This document shows positions 51,029 through 59,464 of a DNA stretch of 64,000 nt, in pieces; the first letter of the stretch is position 1; every line of letters begins with the position of its first letter. The notes beneath the pieces were generated by a model. That model searched no databases, was not told where the DNA came from, and was given only the letters and a program-made list of their open reading frames with translations. Origin of the DNA: an uncultured Ferrovibrio sp. (GTDB lineage Bacteria > Pseudomonadota > Alphaproteobacteria > Ferrovibrionales > Ferrovibrionaceae); NCBI RefSeq assembly GCF_937960835.1, contig NZ_CALGPC010000006.1:186001-250000 (forward strand). Reading direction: 5' to 3'. Made by a program: the position numbers and the translations under genes.

Positions 51029-51949
51029 TTATCCGCGCGCGGCCTGCACGGCTTCGAGCGGAAAGTTGTAGGACTCGCTGCAGAACTGGCAGGTCACGGA
51101 GATGACGCCTTCCACCGCCATGCTGTCGATCTCCTCGGGCGAGAAGGTTGTCAGGATGCCGCGCACCTTGTCGGCCGAGCAGGTGCAGCGGTCGACCATC
51201 GGCAGCGGCTCGAAGACGCGCACGCCATCCTCATGGAACAGGCGGTACAGCAATTCGTTCTGGCCAAGCCGCGGATCGGTCAGTTCCTCATGCCTTGCTG
51301 TCGCCAGCAGGGCGGTGACCTTTTCCCAGGCCTGGCCGCGCTCTTCCTGGGTCAGGCCGCCGGGCTGCAGCGGCAATTGCTGCAGCAGGATGCCGCCGGC
51401 GCGCCAGTGCTTGCGGCCATCGGCGCCCTTGCGATGGGCGGCGCCCAGCACGACGCGGGCATTGAGCTGTTCGGATTGCGAGAAATAGGCATGCGCCGCA
51501 TCGGCCAGCCGCGCGCCCGAAAGATCAACGATGCCCTGATAGCGGTCGAAATCCTCGCTTTGCGGCTCGATGGTGAAGGCGAGATAGCCCTTGCCGAGCA
51601 AAAGCGGCACCAGCCCTGCCTCGGCACCCGGGCCGAGTTCCAGCCCTTCCAGGCGCTCGGCATCGAAGCTTGCATAGCCGCGCAGATTGCCCGGCGTGCG
51701 GCAATCGGCCACCAGGGTGGAAACCGGCCCGTCGCCCTTGGCTTGCAGCGAAAAAATGCCGTCGAATTTCAGTGCCGTGGCCATGGTGGCGGCAAGCGTC
51801 AGCGCCTCGGCCAGCAGCATGGCGACCGGTTCGGGATAGTCATGCCGCCCGAAAATGCGGTCGAGCGCCGGGCCCAGCCGGACGATGCGGCCGCGCACGT
51901 CGCATTGTTCGACCTGGAACGGCAGCGACAGATCGTCGTGAAGAGGCAT
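51029..51949 (-). CDS. hslO: Redox-regulated chaperone Hsp33
   Basis: The 306-residue product has the Hsp33 N-terminal domain (FDGIFSLQAKGDGPVSTLVADC) and the C-terminal zinc/redox switch CTC and CQFC with about 33 residues between. On oxidation it loses zinc and holds unfolded proteins. It follows argF by 32 bases in the same direction. ATG at 51949 is used; a GTG two codons earlier (51955) is an alternative. Confidence 0.94.
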   Translation of the reverse strand: MPLHDDLSLPFQVEQCDVRGRIVRLGPALDRIFGRHDYPEPVAMLLAEALTLAATMATALKFDGIFSLQAKGDGPVSTLVADCRTPGNLRGYASFDAERLEGLELGPGAEAGLVPLLLGKGYLAFTIEPQSEDFDRYQGIVDLSGARLADAAHAYFSQSEQLNARVVLGAAHRKGADGRKHWRAGGILLQQLPLQPGGLTQEERGQAWEKVTALLATARHEELTDPRLGQNELLYRLFHEDGVRVFEPLPMVDRCTCSADKVRGILTTFSPEEIDSMAVEGVISVTCQFCSESYNFPLEAVQAARG

Positions 51950-51981
51950 GCTCACAATACGGCCAATATAGGGTCGCGGAC

Positions 51982-52911
51982 CTAGCCGTTAAAGCACCAG
52001 GCGAGAATTGCCTTCTGCACATGCAGGCGGTTTTCCGCCTCGTCGAATACCACCGAGCGTGGACCGTCGATCACATCCGCCGTGACTTCCTCGCCGCGAT
52101 GGGCGGGCAGGCAATGCATGAAGATGGCGTCCTTGGCGGCATGGTTCATCAGGCTGTCATTGACCTGATAGGGCGCCAGAATCCTGTGGCGGCGCTCGGC
52201 ATCCTTCATGCCCATCGACACCCAGGTATCGGTGATCACACAGGCCGCATCGGCCACCGCCTTCACCGGGTCAGTGGTGACGTAGATCTGGCCCTGCCGC
52301 GCGGCCGCCCATTGCAGCACCGCCTTGCTCGGCTGCAGCTCTTCGGGGCAGGCGAGATCGAGGCGGAAGCCGAACAGCACGGCGGCATGGATCAGCGAGG
52401 TCGCCATGTTGTTGCCGTCACCCACCCAGGCGAGCTTGCGGCCGCGGATCGGCCCGCATTTTTCCTCAAACGTCATCACGTCGGCCATCACCTGGCAGGG
52501 ATGGCTGTCGTCGGTCAGGCCGTTGATCACCGGAATGGTGGCATTCTCGGCCAGCTCGGTCAGTACCTTCGGATTGCCGGTGCGGATCATGATCGCATCG
52601 ACATTGGCCGACAGGATCTTCGCCGTATCGGCGATCGACTCGCCGCGGCCGACCTGCAATTCGTCGCCGCGCAGGATGATCGTCGCGCCGCCGAGCTGCC
52701 GCATCGCGCTGTCGAACGACAGGCGCGTGCGGGTCGAGGGCTTTTCGAAGATCATCGCCAGGATGCGGTCCTTGGCCGGGCGGTCCGGCTCGACCGCGCC
52801 TTTCGGCAGGCCCTTGCGGCCGGCCTTCATCTTGCTGGCGTGTTCCAGAATCCGCCGCAGCGTCTCGGCCGGGATCTGGTCGAGATCGAGAAAATGCCGG
52901 ATTGCACTCAT
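51982..52911 (-). CDS. argF: Ornithine carbamoyltransferase
   Basis: The 309-residue product has all three motifs: carbamoyl-phosphate loop STRTRLSFD, HPCQ in DDSHPCQVMAD, and the ornithine loop HCLPAHRGEE. It makes citrulline from ornithine in arginine synthesis. Its ATG overlaps the argD stop as ATGA, so the two are translationally coupled. Confidence 0.97.
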   Translation of the reverse strand: MSAIRHFLDLDQIPAETLRRILEHASKMKAGRKGLPKGAVEPDRPAKDRILAMIFEKPSTRTRLSFDSAMRQLGGATIILRGDELQVGRGESIADTAKILSANVDAIMIRTGNPKVLTELAENATIPVINGLTDDSHPCQVMADVMTFEEKCGPIRGRKLAWVGDGNNMATSLIHAAVLFGFRLDLACPEELQPSKAVLQWAAARQGQIYVTTDPVKAVADAACVITDTWVSMGMKDAERRHRILAPYQVNDSLMNHAAKDAIFMHCLPAHRGEEVTADVIDGPRSVVFDEAENRLHVQKAILAWCFNG

Positions 52912-54104
52912 TTTGCCGCCTCGGCCCTCGCCTGCGCCTGCAGCTTCTGACAGGCCGCCTCGATGCGCTTCACGCCCTCGGCGATGTCCTTCTCCGGTAT
53001 CGTCAGCGGCGGAATCAGCCGCACCGTATTGTCGCTGGCGGTCACGCCCAGCACATGCTCGTCGCGCAAGGCCGCCTGGAAGTCGCTGTTCGGCATCTTG
53101 GTCTTCACCGCAAGCAGGAAGCCCCGGCCGCGCACTTCCTCGATCACATCGGGATAGCGGTCATGCAGCATGGCAAGCTGCTGGCGGAAATAGGACGAAC
53201 GCTTCTGCACGCCGTCAAAGAAACCCGGCTCCAGCATCACGTCCAGCACGGCATTGCCCGCCGTCATCGCCATGATGTTGCCGCCGAAGGTCGTGCCATG
53301 GGTGCCCGGCACGATGCCCGATGCGGCTTCGGCAGTGGCAAGGATCGCGCCGACGGGGAAGCCGCCGCCCAGGCCCTTGGCCAGCGTCATGATGTCGGGC
53401 TCGATGCCGGCCCATTCATAGGCAAACAGCTTGCCGGTGCGGCCCATGCCGGTCTGCACTTCGTCGAGAATCAGCAGCAGCTTGTTCTCGTCGCAGATCC
53501 TGCGGATCTCGCGCAGGATTTCGCTCGGCACCTCGCGCACGCCGCCTTCGCCCTGGATCGGCTCCAGCATGATGGCTGCCGTCTCCGGCGTGATGGCGGC
53601 CTTCAGCGCCTTGAGGTCGTTCAGCGGCACGTGGTCGAAGCCCTCGACCTTCGGCCCGAAGCCGTCGAGATACTTCTTGTTGTTGGTGGCCGCCAGCATG
53701 GCCAGCGTGCGGCCATGGAAGGCGCCGTCGAAGGTGATGATGCGGTATTTCTCCGGCTGGCCCTTCGAGGCCCAGTATTTGCGCGCAACCTTCACCGCGC
53801 CCTCGTTCGCCTCGGCGCCCGAGTTGCAGAAGAAGGCCTTGTCGGCGAAGGAATTGTCCACCAGCCGCTGCGCCAGCCGGGTCTGCTCCGGGATCTCGAA
53901 CAGGTTCGAGACATGCCACAGCTTGGCGGCCTGGTCCTGGATGGCTTTCACCAGATGCGGATGGCTATGGCCCAGCGCGGTGACCGCGATGCCGGAACCG
54001 AAGTCCAGGTAACGTCGACCGTCGGCGGTGTAGAGGTAGGATCCCTCGCCCCGCTCGAACGCGAGGTTCTGCCTCGCGTAGGTCGACATCAATGCTTCGC
54101 TCAC
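52908..54104 (-). CDS. argD: Acetylornithine aminotransferase
   Basis: The 398-residue product is a class III PLP enzyme: VAFERGEG-like start (NLAFERGEGSYLYTADGRR), FCNSGAEANEGAVKVARKYW, FDGAFHGRT, LDEVQTGMGRTG, and the Schiff-base Lys in LAKGLGGGFPVGA. It performs the acetylornithine (and often succinyldiaminopimelate) transamination. The GTG start at 54104 follows GGAGAGG. It heads argD-argF-hslO. Confidence 0.96.
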   Translation of the reverse strand: MSEALMSTYARQNLAFERGEGSYLYTADGRRYLDFGSGIAVTALGHSHPHLVKAIQDQAAKLWHVSNLFEIPEQTRLAQRLVDNSFADKAFFCNSGAEANEGAVKVARKYWASKGQPEKYRIITFDGAFHGRTLAMLAATNNKKYLDGFGPKVEGFDHVPLNDLKALKAAITPETAAIMLEPIQGEGGVREVPSEILREIRRICDENKLLLILDEVQTGMGRTGKLFAYEWAGIEPDIMTLAKGLGGGFPVGAILATAEAASGIVPGTHGTTFGGNIMAMTAGNAVLDVMLEPGFFDGVQKRSSYFRQQLAMLHDRYPDVIEEVRGRGFLLAVKTKMPNSDFQAALRDEHVLGVTASDNTVRLIPPLTIPEKDIAEGVKRIEAACQKLQAQARAEAAK

Positions 54105-54334
54105 GGCACCTCTCCTTGGATGCTGGCCGGCCGGGCTGGCCGCCAGAAACGCCTAGACTGAAAACGATGACGCCAGCCCCGGCGTTTTTCGCGGCCGGGC
54201 TGGCGGGAAGGGGCGAATCTACGGGCCGGGGGCCTACCCTGTCAATTCGGCGAATGTCTGGATGCATTTGGCGGATTTCATGGCTGAGGCTGCGCCCGGA
54301 TAGACCCCACCTTCGCATTGCCGGCGCGATGGCC

Positions 54335-54415
54335 CCCTCCCTCTCTCACTGCATGGGCGTGGGATTGTTTCTTTTAATCCTCCGCCTTGGGAGAGGGAGG
54401 GACCCGCGAAGCGGG
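54335..54415. repeat. Long-loop hairpin element plus small hairpin
   Basis: CCCTCCCTCTC (54335-54345) pairs with GAGAGGGAGGG (54391-54401) across a 45-base loop; a small hairpin CCCGC-GAA-GCGGG (54403-54415) follows. The layout resembles REP-type extragenic elements. I found no second copy in the window. Confidence 0.55.
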
Positions 54416-54499
54416 AGGGTGAGGGTATTGGTGAAGTGCAAGAACCGGATGGCCGTCCAACCGCCATCCCGGCCAGGCAATCAAATCGCCTAAGTCCTT

Positions 54500-54626
54500 A
54501 ACCGTCATCCCGGCCAAGCGGCGCTTTTCGCGCCGCGCATGCCGTGATCCCGTTCTTTCGATGCGACACAAAAAATGGGACCCCGGCTCTGCGCGATGCA
54601 ACGGCATCGCTTGGCCCGGGTGACGG
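54500..54626. repeat. Dispersed REP-like intergenic element, copy 2 (inverted to copy 1)
   Basis: ACCGTCATCCCGGCC opens the element and CGGGTGACGG closes it. The internal hairpin GCGGCGC-TTTTC-GCGCCGC lies at 54519-54537. Read in reverse complement, CCAAGCGATGCCGTTGCATC, GAGCCGGGGTCCCATTTTT and GGCCGGGATGACGG match copy 1 at 18601-18705 block by block. Confidence 0.7.
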
Positions 54627-54768
54627 AAACAGAGAACTGCAGTCAGGCACCGCCGCTTGACGGTACGTCATGCATCAAAGGTCCAAGAATCCCCGTCCGG
54701 CGCCTTTTTCCCCGGCCGCCGGCAATGCTAGCCTTTTGCAAACGACAAGATTTGTGGAGGACGACCGG

Positions 54769-55929
54769 ATGACCAGCCTAAGTTTCGAAACCACCCGCCG
54801 CGTTTATTGCGAGCCCGGCGCCAGCGCCAAGCTGGGTGAGCTCATGGCCGGCCTTGGCGCCAGCCGGGTGGTGCTGGTAACCGATCCGGGCGTGATGAAG
54901 CTTGGCCTGCCGAAGGCCGCGCTCGACAGCCTCGCCGCCGCGGGCATCGAAGTGGCGATCTTTGATAAGACCGAAGCTGATCCGCCCGAGCATCTGGTGC
55001 ATGAGGCGGTGGCCCTGGCGAAGCAGCACAAGGCCGATGGCGTGGTCGGCTTCGGCGGCGGCTCGTCGATGGATATCGCCAAGCTGGTAGCCTTCCTGCC
55101 GAATGCGACGCAGCAGCTTTTTGAGATCTACGGCGTCGGCAATGCCAAGGGCAGCCGCCTGCCGCTGGTGCAGGTGCCGACCACGGCGGGCACCGGCTCG
55201 GAAGTCACCGGCATCAGTATCATCACCACCGGCGAAAGCGAGAAGAAGGGCGTGGTCTCGCCGATCCTGCTGCCCGATATCGCGCTGCTCGATGCCGATC
55301 TGACGCTTGGCCTGCCGCGCCATGTCACGGCGGCAACGGGCGTCGATGCGATGGTGCATGCCATCGAAGCCTATACCTCCAAGCACAAGAAGAACGCGAT
55401 GTCGGATGCGCTGGCGCGTGAGGCTTTGCGCCTTCTGTCGTCCAACATCCGCAAGGTCTGCTCAGAGGCAGGCGCCAAGGACCGCCAGGCACGCTCTGAC
55501 ATGTTGCTTGGCGCCATGCTGGCGGGCATGGCCTTTGCCAATGCGCCGGTGGCAGCGGTGCATGCGCTGGCCTATCCGGTCGGCGGCCATTTCCATGTGC
55601 CGCATGGCCTGTCGAACGCGCTGATGCTGCCGCATGTGCTGCGCTTCAATCTCGATGCCGCCGTGCAGCATTATGCCGAACTCGCGCCGATCCTGCTGCC
55701 GGGCCAGAGCTTCCAGAATGACAAAACCGCCGCCGGCGCGCTGATCGCCGAACTGGAAGCCATCATCGACGACGTGAAGCTGGAAAAGCAGCTCCGCCAG
55801 GTCGGCATCAGCCACAATCATCTGCCGATGCTGGCCAAAGACGCGATGAACCAGCAGCGCCTGCTGGTCAACAATCCGCGCGAAGTGACCTATGAGGATG
55901 CGCTGAAGATCTACGAGCAGGCCCTGTGA
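54769..55929 (+). CDS. Iron-containing (group III) alcohol dehydrogenase
   Basis: The 386-residue product matches Fe-ADH: VVGFGGGSSMDIAKLVAFL, PTTAGTGSEVTGISII, the metal-binding DAMVHAIEAYTS and HALAYPVGGHFHVPHGLSNA with its His ligands. It oxidises alcohols or reduces aldehydes with NAD(P). ATG at 54769 follows TGGAGGA; a longer frame to 54670 would cover the ribosome site. A thioesterase gene follows after 23 bases. Confidence 0.93.
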   Translation: MTSLSFETTRRVYCEPGASAKLGELMAGLGASRVVLVTDPGVMKLGLPKAALDSLAAAGIEVAIFDKTEADPPEHLVHEAVALAKQHKADGVVGFGGGSSMDIAKLVAFLPNATQQLFEIYGVGNAKGSRLPLVQVPTTAGTGSEVTGISIITTGESEKKGVVSPILLPDIALLDADLTLGLPRHVTAATGVDAMVHAIEAYTSKHKKNAMSDALAREALRLLSSNIRKVCSEAGAKDRQARSDMLLGAMLAGMAFANAPVAAVHALAYPVGGHFHVPHGLSNALMLPHVLRFNLDAAVQHYAELAPILLPGQSFQNDKTAAGALIAELEAIIDDVKLEKQLRQVGISHNHLPMLAKDAMNQQRLLVNNPREVTYEDALKIYEQAL

Positions 55930-55952
55930 CAGGCGCTGTGAGCTGAGACGCA

Positions 55953-56408
55953 ATGAGCATCGAAACGATGAGCGAGACCGATCCGAAAAAGCAGACCCGC
56001 GCCGATTACAAGCACAGCCTGAAGATTCCGGTGCGGCTCGGCGATGTCGACATCTACCAGCATGTCAACAACGTGGTTTATTACTCGTATTTCGACACGC
56101 TGGTGAACGATTACATGATCCGCTTCGGCGGGCTGGACATGGTCAATGACAAGGTGATCGGGCTGGTGGTCGAAACCGCCTGCCGCTTTCACCAGTCGAT
56201 CAATTTTCCAGAAACCATCGATGCCTGCCTGCGCACGACCAAGATCGGCAATTCCTCCGTGCGCCACGAGATCGGCCTGTTCCGCGAAGGCGAGACGCAT
56301 CCCGCCGCCACCGGCCATTTCGTGCATGTATTCGTGGAGCGCGGCGTGCAGAAGCCGGTGCCGATTCCGCCGCAAATCAGGGCCGCGCTGGAGAAGCTGC
56401 TGGTGTGA
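55953..56408 (+). CDS. Acyl-CoA thioesterase, hot-dog fold (4HBT/YbgC type)
   Basis: The 151-residue product is a hot-dog thioesterase: RLGDVDIYQHVNNVVYYSYFDTL contains the conserved Asp-x-x-x-His-x-x-N pattern. The chain is a little longer than YbgC at both ends. It probably releases acyl chains from CoA. It follows the Fe-ADH gene and may be co-transcribed. ATG at 55953 is used; an in-frame ATG at 55968 is possible. Confidence 0.88.
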   Translation: MSIETMSETDPKKQTRADYKHSLKIPVRLGDVDIYQHVNNVVYYSYFDTLVNDYMIRFGGLDMVNDKVIGLVVETACRFHQSINFPETIDACLRTTKIGNSSVRHEIGLFREGETHPAATGHFVHVFVERGVQKPVPIPPQIRAALEKLLV

Positions 56409-56436
56409 TGCCATAAGCGGCACATCCGCCGCGCCG

Positions 56437-56775
56437 TCAGGTCGCCGGTCCGGCCAATCCCAAAAACACCATCATTGCACGGTTCAGCCACACGATATCT
56501 TCGTCGCAGAGGCGGCCGATCTGCCGGCCGAGCCTGGCCCTCGGCACAGTGGTGATCTTGTCCACCATCAGCCGTGACGGTTCGCGCAAGCCATTGCCAG
56601 CGCTCGGCTCGACAGGCAACCGGAACAGGGGCGCTTCCGCAGGATTGGTTGTCATCGCGCAGATGGTGATCGATGCCGTGGCGTCAAAGCGATCGTCCTG
56701 CAGAATCGCCACCGTCCGAGGTTTGCCGGCATAGTCGGCCCCGCCGGCCATCGTCCAGATATCGCCGCGCTTCAT
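56437..56775 (-). CDS. mazF: MazF/PemK-family endoribonuclease toxin
   Basis: The 112-residue product has the MazF fold: MKRGDIWTMAGGADYAGKPRTVAILQDD contains the catalytic GDIW and KPRTVAI segments, TTNPAEAPLFRLPVEP matches the T-x(n)-P strand, and LREPSRLMVDKITTVPRARL is the usual switch region. Such toxins cut mRNA at short motifs. Its ATG overlaps the antitoxin stop as ATGA. Confidence 0.93.
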   Translation of the reverse strand: MKRGDIWTMAGGADYAGKPRTVAILQDDRFDATASITICAMTTNPAEAPLFRLPVEPSAGNGLREPSRLMVDKITTVPRARLGRQIGRLCDEDIVWLNRAMMVFLGLAGPAT

Positions 56776-57002
56776 GCATCATCCAGATCGGAGACGGAAT
56801 CGATGAAGCTCTGGTCGTCCCACTCGTGCTGGCTGCGGGCGACCAGCAGCGACTGCCGATGCGCTTCCTCGGCAAAGCCGGGCGCGCGGGTATCCGGCAC
56901 CCAGATCTGAATGGGTCGCAGCCCTTGGCGGCGCAGACGCTCCCGATGCGCCCGGACCTTTTGGCGGGAGGGCGAAGCTGACTTGGATGCCGGTCTGGTC
57001 AT
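56772..57002 (-). CDS. mazE: MazE-type antitoxin (DUF3018 family)
   Basis: The 76-residue product matches DUF3018 antitoxins: KVRAHRERLRRQGLRPIQIWVPDTRAPGF is the DNA-binding ribbon-helix-helix-like half, and the acidic tail (HEWDDQSFIDSVSDLDD) is the toxin-neutralising part. ATG at 57002 follows GAGG; the frame is open upstream to 57410 but has no support there. A perfect 14 bp palindrome begins 12 bases upstream and is the likely operator. Confidence 0.9.
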   Translation of the reverse strand: MTRPASKSASPSRQKVRAHRERLRRQGLRPIQIWVPDTRAPGFAEEAHRQSLLVARSQHEWDDQSFIDSVSDLDDA

Positions 57003-57013
57003 GCTGCCTCGCT

Positions 57014-57027
57014 GGTTACATGTAACC
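57014..57027. promoter_or_regulatory. Perfect 14 bp palindrome, probable MazEF operator
   Basis: GGTTACATGTAACC is a perfect palindrome 12-25 bases upstream of the mazE start. Type II antitoxins usually repress their own operon by binding such sites, so this is probably the autoregulatory operator. It lies where a promoter -10 region is expected. Confidence 0.65.
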
Positions 57028-57170
57028 TGGTGCGCGGCCGAGCGGGAAGATAGCCGGAAATTAATTACCGCCTTCGTGCTGCAGCGCGGCATGGTGGGGC
57101 TGCGCCGGCAGGGGCTATTTGGGAGCCGGCAGCAGAAGCCGGCGGGAACTGGCCGGAGAAAGAGCGAGTT

Positions 57171-57356
57171 ATGGCAACGATCCGATCCGTGCCGGGAGCC
57201 CGGCTTGTCATCCTGCTGGGTATCCTGGCGGCCATCGTGGCCGGTGTGGCGATTGCCCATGGCGACCAGACCTCGGCGGTCTGGGCGGCGGCGGCCCTGT
57301 TCGGCGCGGCGGCCTGGCTGGTCAAGGCCGGCCTGGGTCAGATGCGCCAGGGCTGA
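57171..57356 (+). CDS. Small two-helix membrane protein, hypothetical
   Basis: The 61-residue product has two hydrophobic helices, VILLGILAAIVAGVAIAH and VWAAAALFGAAAWLVK, separated by a short polar loop. I do not recognise a family. GGAGAAAGAG lies upstream of the ATG with wide spacing. It is divergent from the mazE operator region. Short frames like this can be chance. Confidence 0.45.
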   Translation: MATIRSVPGARLVILLGILAAIVAGVAIAHGDQTSAVWAAAALFGAAAWLVKAGLGQMRQG

Positions 57357-57628
57357 GATTACGATGCTCTGTGACTTTAATCCTTGAGTATGTGCGATTG
57401 ATATTCTCAATCAGGGCGGGGCGCCAGTCCGGCCTGCTGTTGGACATCATGGCTGTGATCTGCCTGGAGTCCGCCCGGCCCCTCTGGCCCGGCTTGGGGC
57501 CGTGTCAGGCGACTTTGGTCGCGTTGGCTCGTTTTGGACGAGTTTGGGCGAGTTTGGCTCCGTGTGGCCGCGCATGGCTTGCGGTCCGGCCCTAGTCCGA
57601 GCCCGGCCGCCTGGGAAGTCCCCTTATT
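57357..57628. other. Intergenic stretch with 10-bp-phased repeats
   Basis: No gene is supported between the small membrane protein and the convergent ABC-2 permease. The right half (57481-57580) carries a TGG motif at a constant 10 bp interval. The left half shows nothing. Confidence 0.55.
57481..57580. repeat. TGG motif repeated at exact 10 bp intervals
   Basis: Reading the plus strand in 10 bp blocks from 57481, TGG occupies positions 5-7 of nine of ten blocks (the block from 57501 lacks it; the block from 57511 is shifted by one). Typical blocks are AGTTTGGGCG and AGTTTGGCTC. The spacing is one helical turn, as in phased bends or protein-binding arrays. Confidence 0.65.
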
Positions 57629-58453
57629 TTAAGGCTTCAGCCGGTAGCCCCGGCGCAGCAGCGCATAGCACAGCGCCCATAGCGCTGCCCCGGTCGCCCC
57701 CAGCGCCACCCCGCCGATCAGCACGTCGCCATCGGTATGCCCGGTCATGCCCCAGCGGAATCCGTCGATCATGAAGAAGAACGGGTTCAGATGGGCGGCG
57801 TTGTACCAGAATTCGGGCAGGCGCTGGATCGAGTAGAAGGTGCCCGAGAGAAATGCCAGCGGCGTGACGATGAAGTTGGTCACCGCGGCGAGATGGTCGA
57901 ACTTCTCGCTCCACAGCCCGGCCAGGATGCCGATCAGGCTGAGGATCAGCGAGCCGCAGAAGGCGAAATACAGCACCGCCGGCCAGGAATGGATGCGGAT
58001 TTCCGCAAAGGGCAGGACCGCAAGCCCGACCGCCAGCGCCACGGTCAGGCCCCGCGTCACGCCTGCCATAGAATAGGCGAACAGCAATTCGCCGGCGCTC
58101 AGCGGCGGCATCAGCACGTCGACGATGTTGCCCTGAACCTTGGAGATCATGATCGAGGATGAGGTGTTGGCGAAGGCGTTCTGCGTCGTCGCCATCATGA
58201 TCAGGCCCGGCGCGAGGAATTCGACGAAAGGCAGGCCGCCCACCTGCCGCACCGCGCCACCCAGCGCCAGTGCGAAGACGGCGAAGAACAGCAGCGTCGT
58301 CACCACCGGCGCCAGCACCGTCTGCGTGATCACCTTGATGAAACGCTTCACTTCCTTGACGTACAGGGTCCACAGGCCGATCCAGTTGATCGCGCCGTAC
58401 CTGCGGGGGCCGCGAAGAGGCGTGCTGGCGGCGTGGCGGAGAGCGTTCGTCAT
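57629..58453 (-). CDS. ABC-2 family transporter permease
   Basis: The 274-residue product has six hydrophobic helices and ABC-2 landmarks: LYVKEVKRFIKVITQTVLAPVVTTLLFF, FVEFLAPGLIMM, FANTSSSIMISKVQGNIVDVLMPPLSAGEL and TFYSIQRLPEFWYNAAHLNPFFFMIDGFR. It is closest to YadH-like permeases and would pair with an ATPase that is not next to it. ATG at 58453 is chosen; an extension to 58528 overlaps the divergent meaB start and is unlikely. Confidence 0.9.
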   Translation of the reverse strand: MTNALRHAASTPLRGPRRYGAINWIGLWTLYVKEVKRFIKVITQTVLAPVVTTLLFFAVFALALGGAVRQVGGLPFVEFLAPGLIMMATTQNAFANTSSSIMISKVQGNIVDVLMPPLSAGELLFAYSMAGVTRGLTVALAVGLAVLPFAEIRIHSWPAVLYFAFCGSLILSLIGILAGLWSEKFDHLAAVTNFIVTPLAFLSGTFYSIQRLPEFWYNAAHLNPFFFMIDGFRWGMTGHTDGDVLIGGVALGATGAALWALCYALLRRGYRLKP

Positions 58454-58522
58454 GGCGTGGTCCGCACAAGTTGAGGGGCAGGCTTCTTGTAGGGCCGACT
58501 TCTTAGCGCGTATGGTGCGGCG

Positions 58523-59464
58523 ATGCAAAAGCCTGACGCGGAAATCCCGGTAAAGCAGCCCGAATGGCTGTCACGCCTGCTGGACGGCGAACGCGCCGCC
58601 CTGGCGCGGGCGATCACTGCCGTCGAGAATGAAACCGCTGAAGCCCGCCCCGTGCTGCAGGCGATCCGCGGAAGGCTGGGCCGGGCTTTGGTGGTGGGTT
58701 TCACCGGTGCGCCGGGTGCGGGCAAGTCGACGCTCGTTTCCGCCTATGTGGCCGAGCTGCGCCGGCGCGATCAGACGGTTGGCGTCGTTGCCGTCGATCC
58801 GTCCAGCCCACTCACCGGCGGCGCCATTCTGGGCGACCGCATCCGCATGGGCCAGCATGCCACCGATCCGGGCGTATTCATCCGCTCGCTGGCCAGCCGC
58901 GGCCATCTCGGCGGCCTGTCGCGCACGGCGGCACGCGTGATCGATGTCTTCGATGCCGCCGGCCGCGATGTGGTGGTGGTGGAAACCGTCGGCACCGGCC
59001 AGTCGGAAGTCGAAGTGGCCGAGATCGCCGATGTGCGCGTGGTGGTGAATGCGCCGGGTCTTGGCGACGACATCCAGGCGATCAAGGCCGGCATTCTGGA
59101 GATTGCCGATATCCTGGTAGTCAACAAGTCCGACCTGCCGTTCGCCGAACGCTCGGCCCGGCAACTGGCCGCGATGGCGGCGCAGCGGTCAGGCCAGCCG
59201 ATCCCGGTGCTGCAGACCAGCGCCACCTCGGGCAAGGGTGTTGCCGAACTCGCCGATGCCATCGTCGCGGTGGGCAAGCGCAAGCGTCCCGATCCGCGCG
59301 CCCGCACCCGGCGCCTGCTGCAGACCCTGGCGCTGGATCGCCTGCGCCAGGGTCTTGCCAGCCTGCCGGACTCTGAAATGGATGCGCTGGCCGATGGCGT
59401 GCTGTCGGGCAGCCTGGATATCGATACCGCCCTGCATCAGTTGATAGCGTTGTTGAAACAGTGA
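58523..59464 (+). CDS. meaB: MeaB/ArgK-type GTPase of methylmalonyl-CoA mutase
   Basis: The 313-residue product has P-loop GFTGAPGAGKST, VVAVDPSSPLTGGAILGDRIRM, SLASRGHLGGLSRTA, ETVGTGQSE, GLGDDIQAIKAGILEIADILVVNKSD (G4). MeaB gates B12 loading and protects the mutase. The mutase subunits are not in the window. It overlaps the following aminotransferase gene by four bases. Confidence 0.93.
   Translation: MQKPDAEIPVKQPEWLSRLLDGERAALARAITAVENETAEARPVLQAIRGRLGRALVVGFTGAPGAGKSTLVSAYVAELRRRDQTVGVVAVDPSSPLTGGAILGDRIRMGQHATDPGVFIRSLASRGHLGGLSRTAARVIDVFDAAGRDVVVVETVGTGQSEVEVAEIADVRVVVNAPGLGDDIQAIKAGILEIADILVVNKSDLPFAERSARQLAAMAAQRSGQPIPVLQTSATSGKGVAELADAIVAVGKRKRPDPRARTRRLLQTLALDRLRQGLASLPDSEMDALADGVLSGSLDIDTALHQLIALLKQ

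Larger units (their letters stand above)
54105..54768. other. Long intergenic region with dispersed palindromic elements
   Basis: No gene is supported in these 664 bases between the divergent argD and Fe-alcohol dehydrogenase genes. Two palindromic elements occupy the middle (54335-54415 and 54500-54626). The stretch 54640-54768 is the likely promoter region of the dehydrogenase, and 54105-54240 that of argD. I see no arginine-box motif that I could assign with confidence. Confidence 0.6.

Noticed and set aside
54105..54768. tRNA or small RNA gene in the long intergenic region
   Set aside because: I looked for a cloverleaf with a TTCRA arm and found only REP-like hairpins.
57119..57595. 158-codon plus-strand frame across the small membrane protein and the TGG repeat
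   Set aside because: Gly/Arg-rich with no motif and its end is made by the repeat; the two-helix frame at 57171 is the better candidate.
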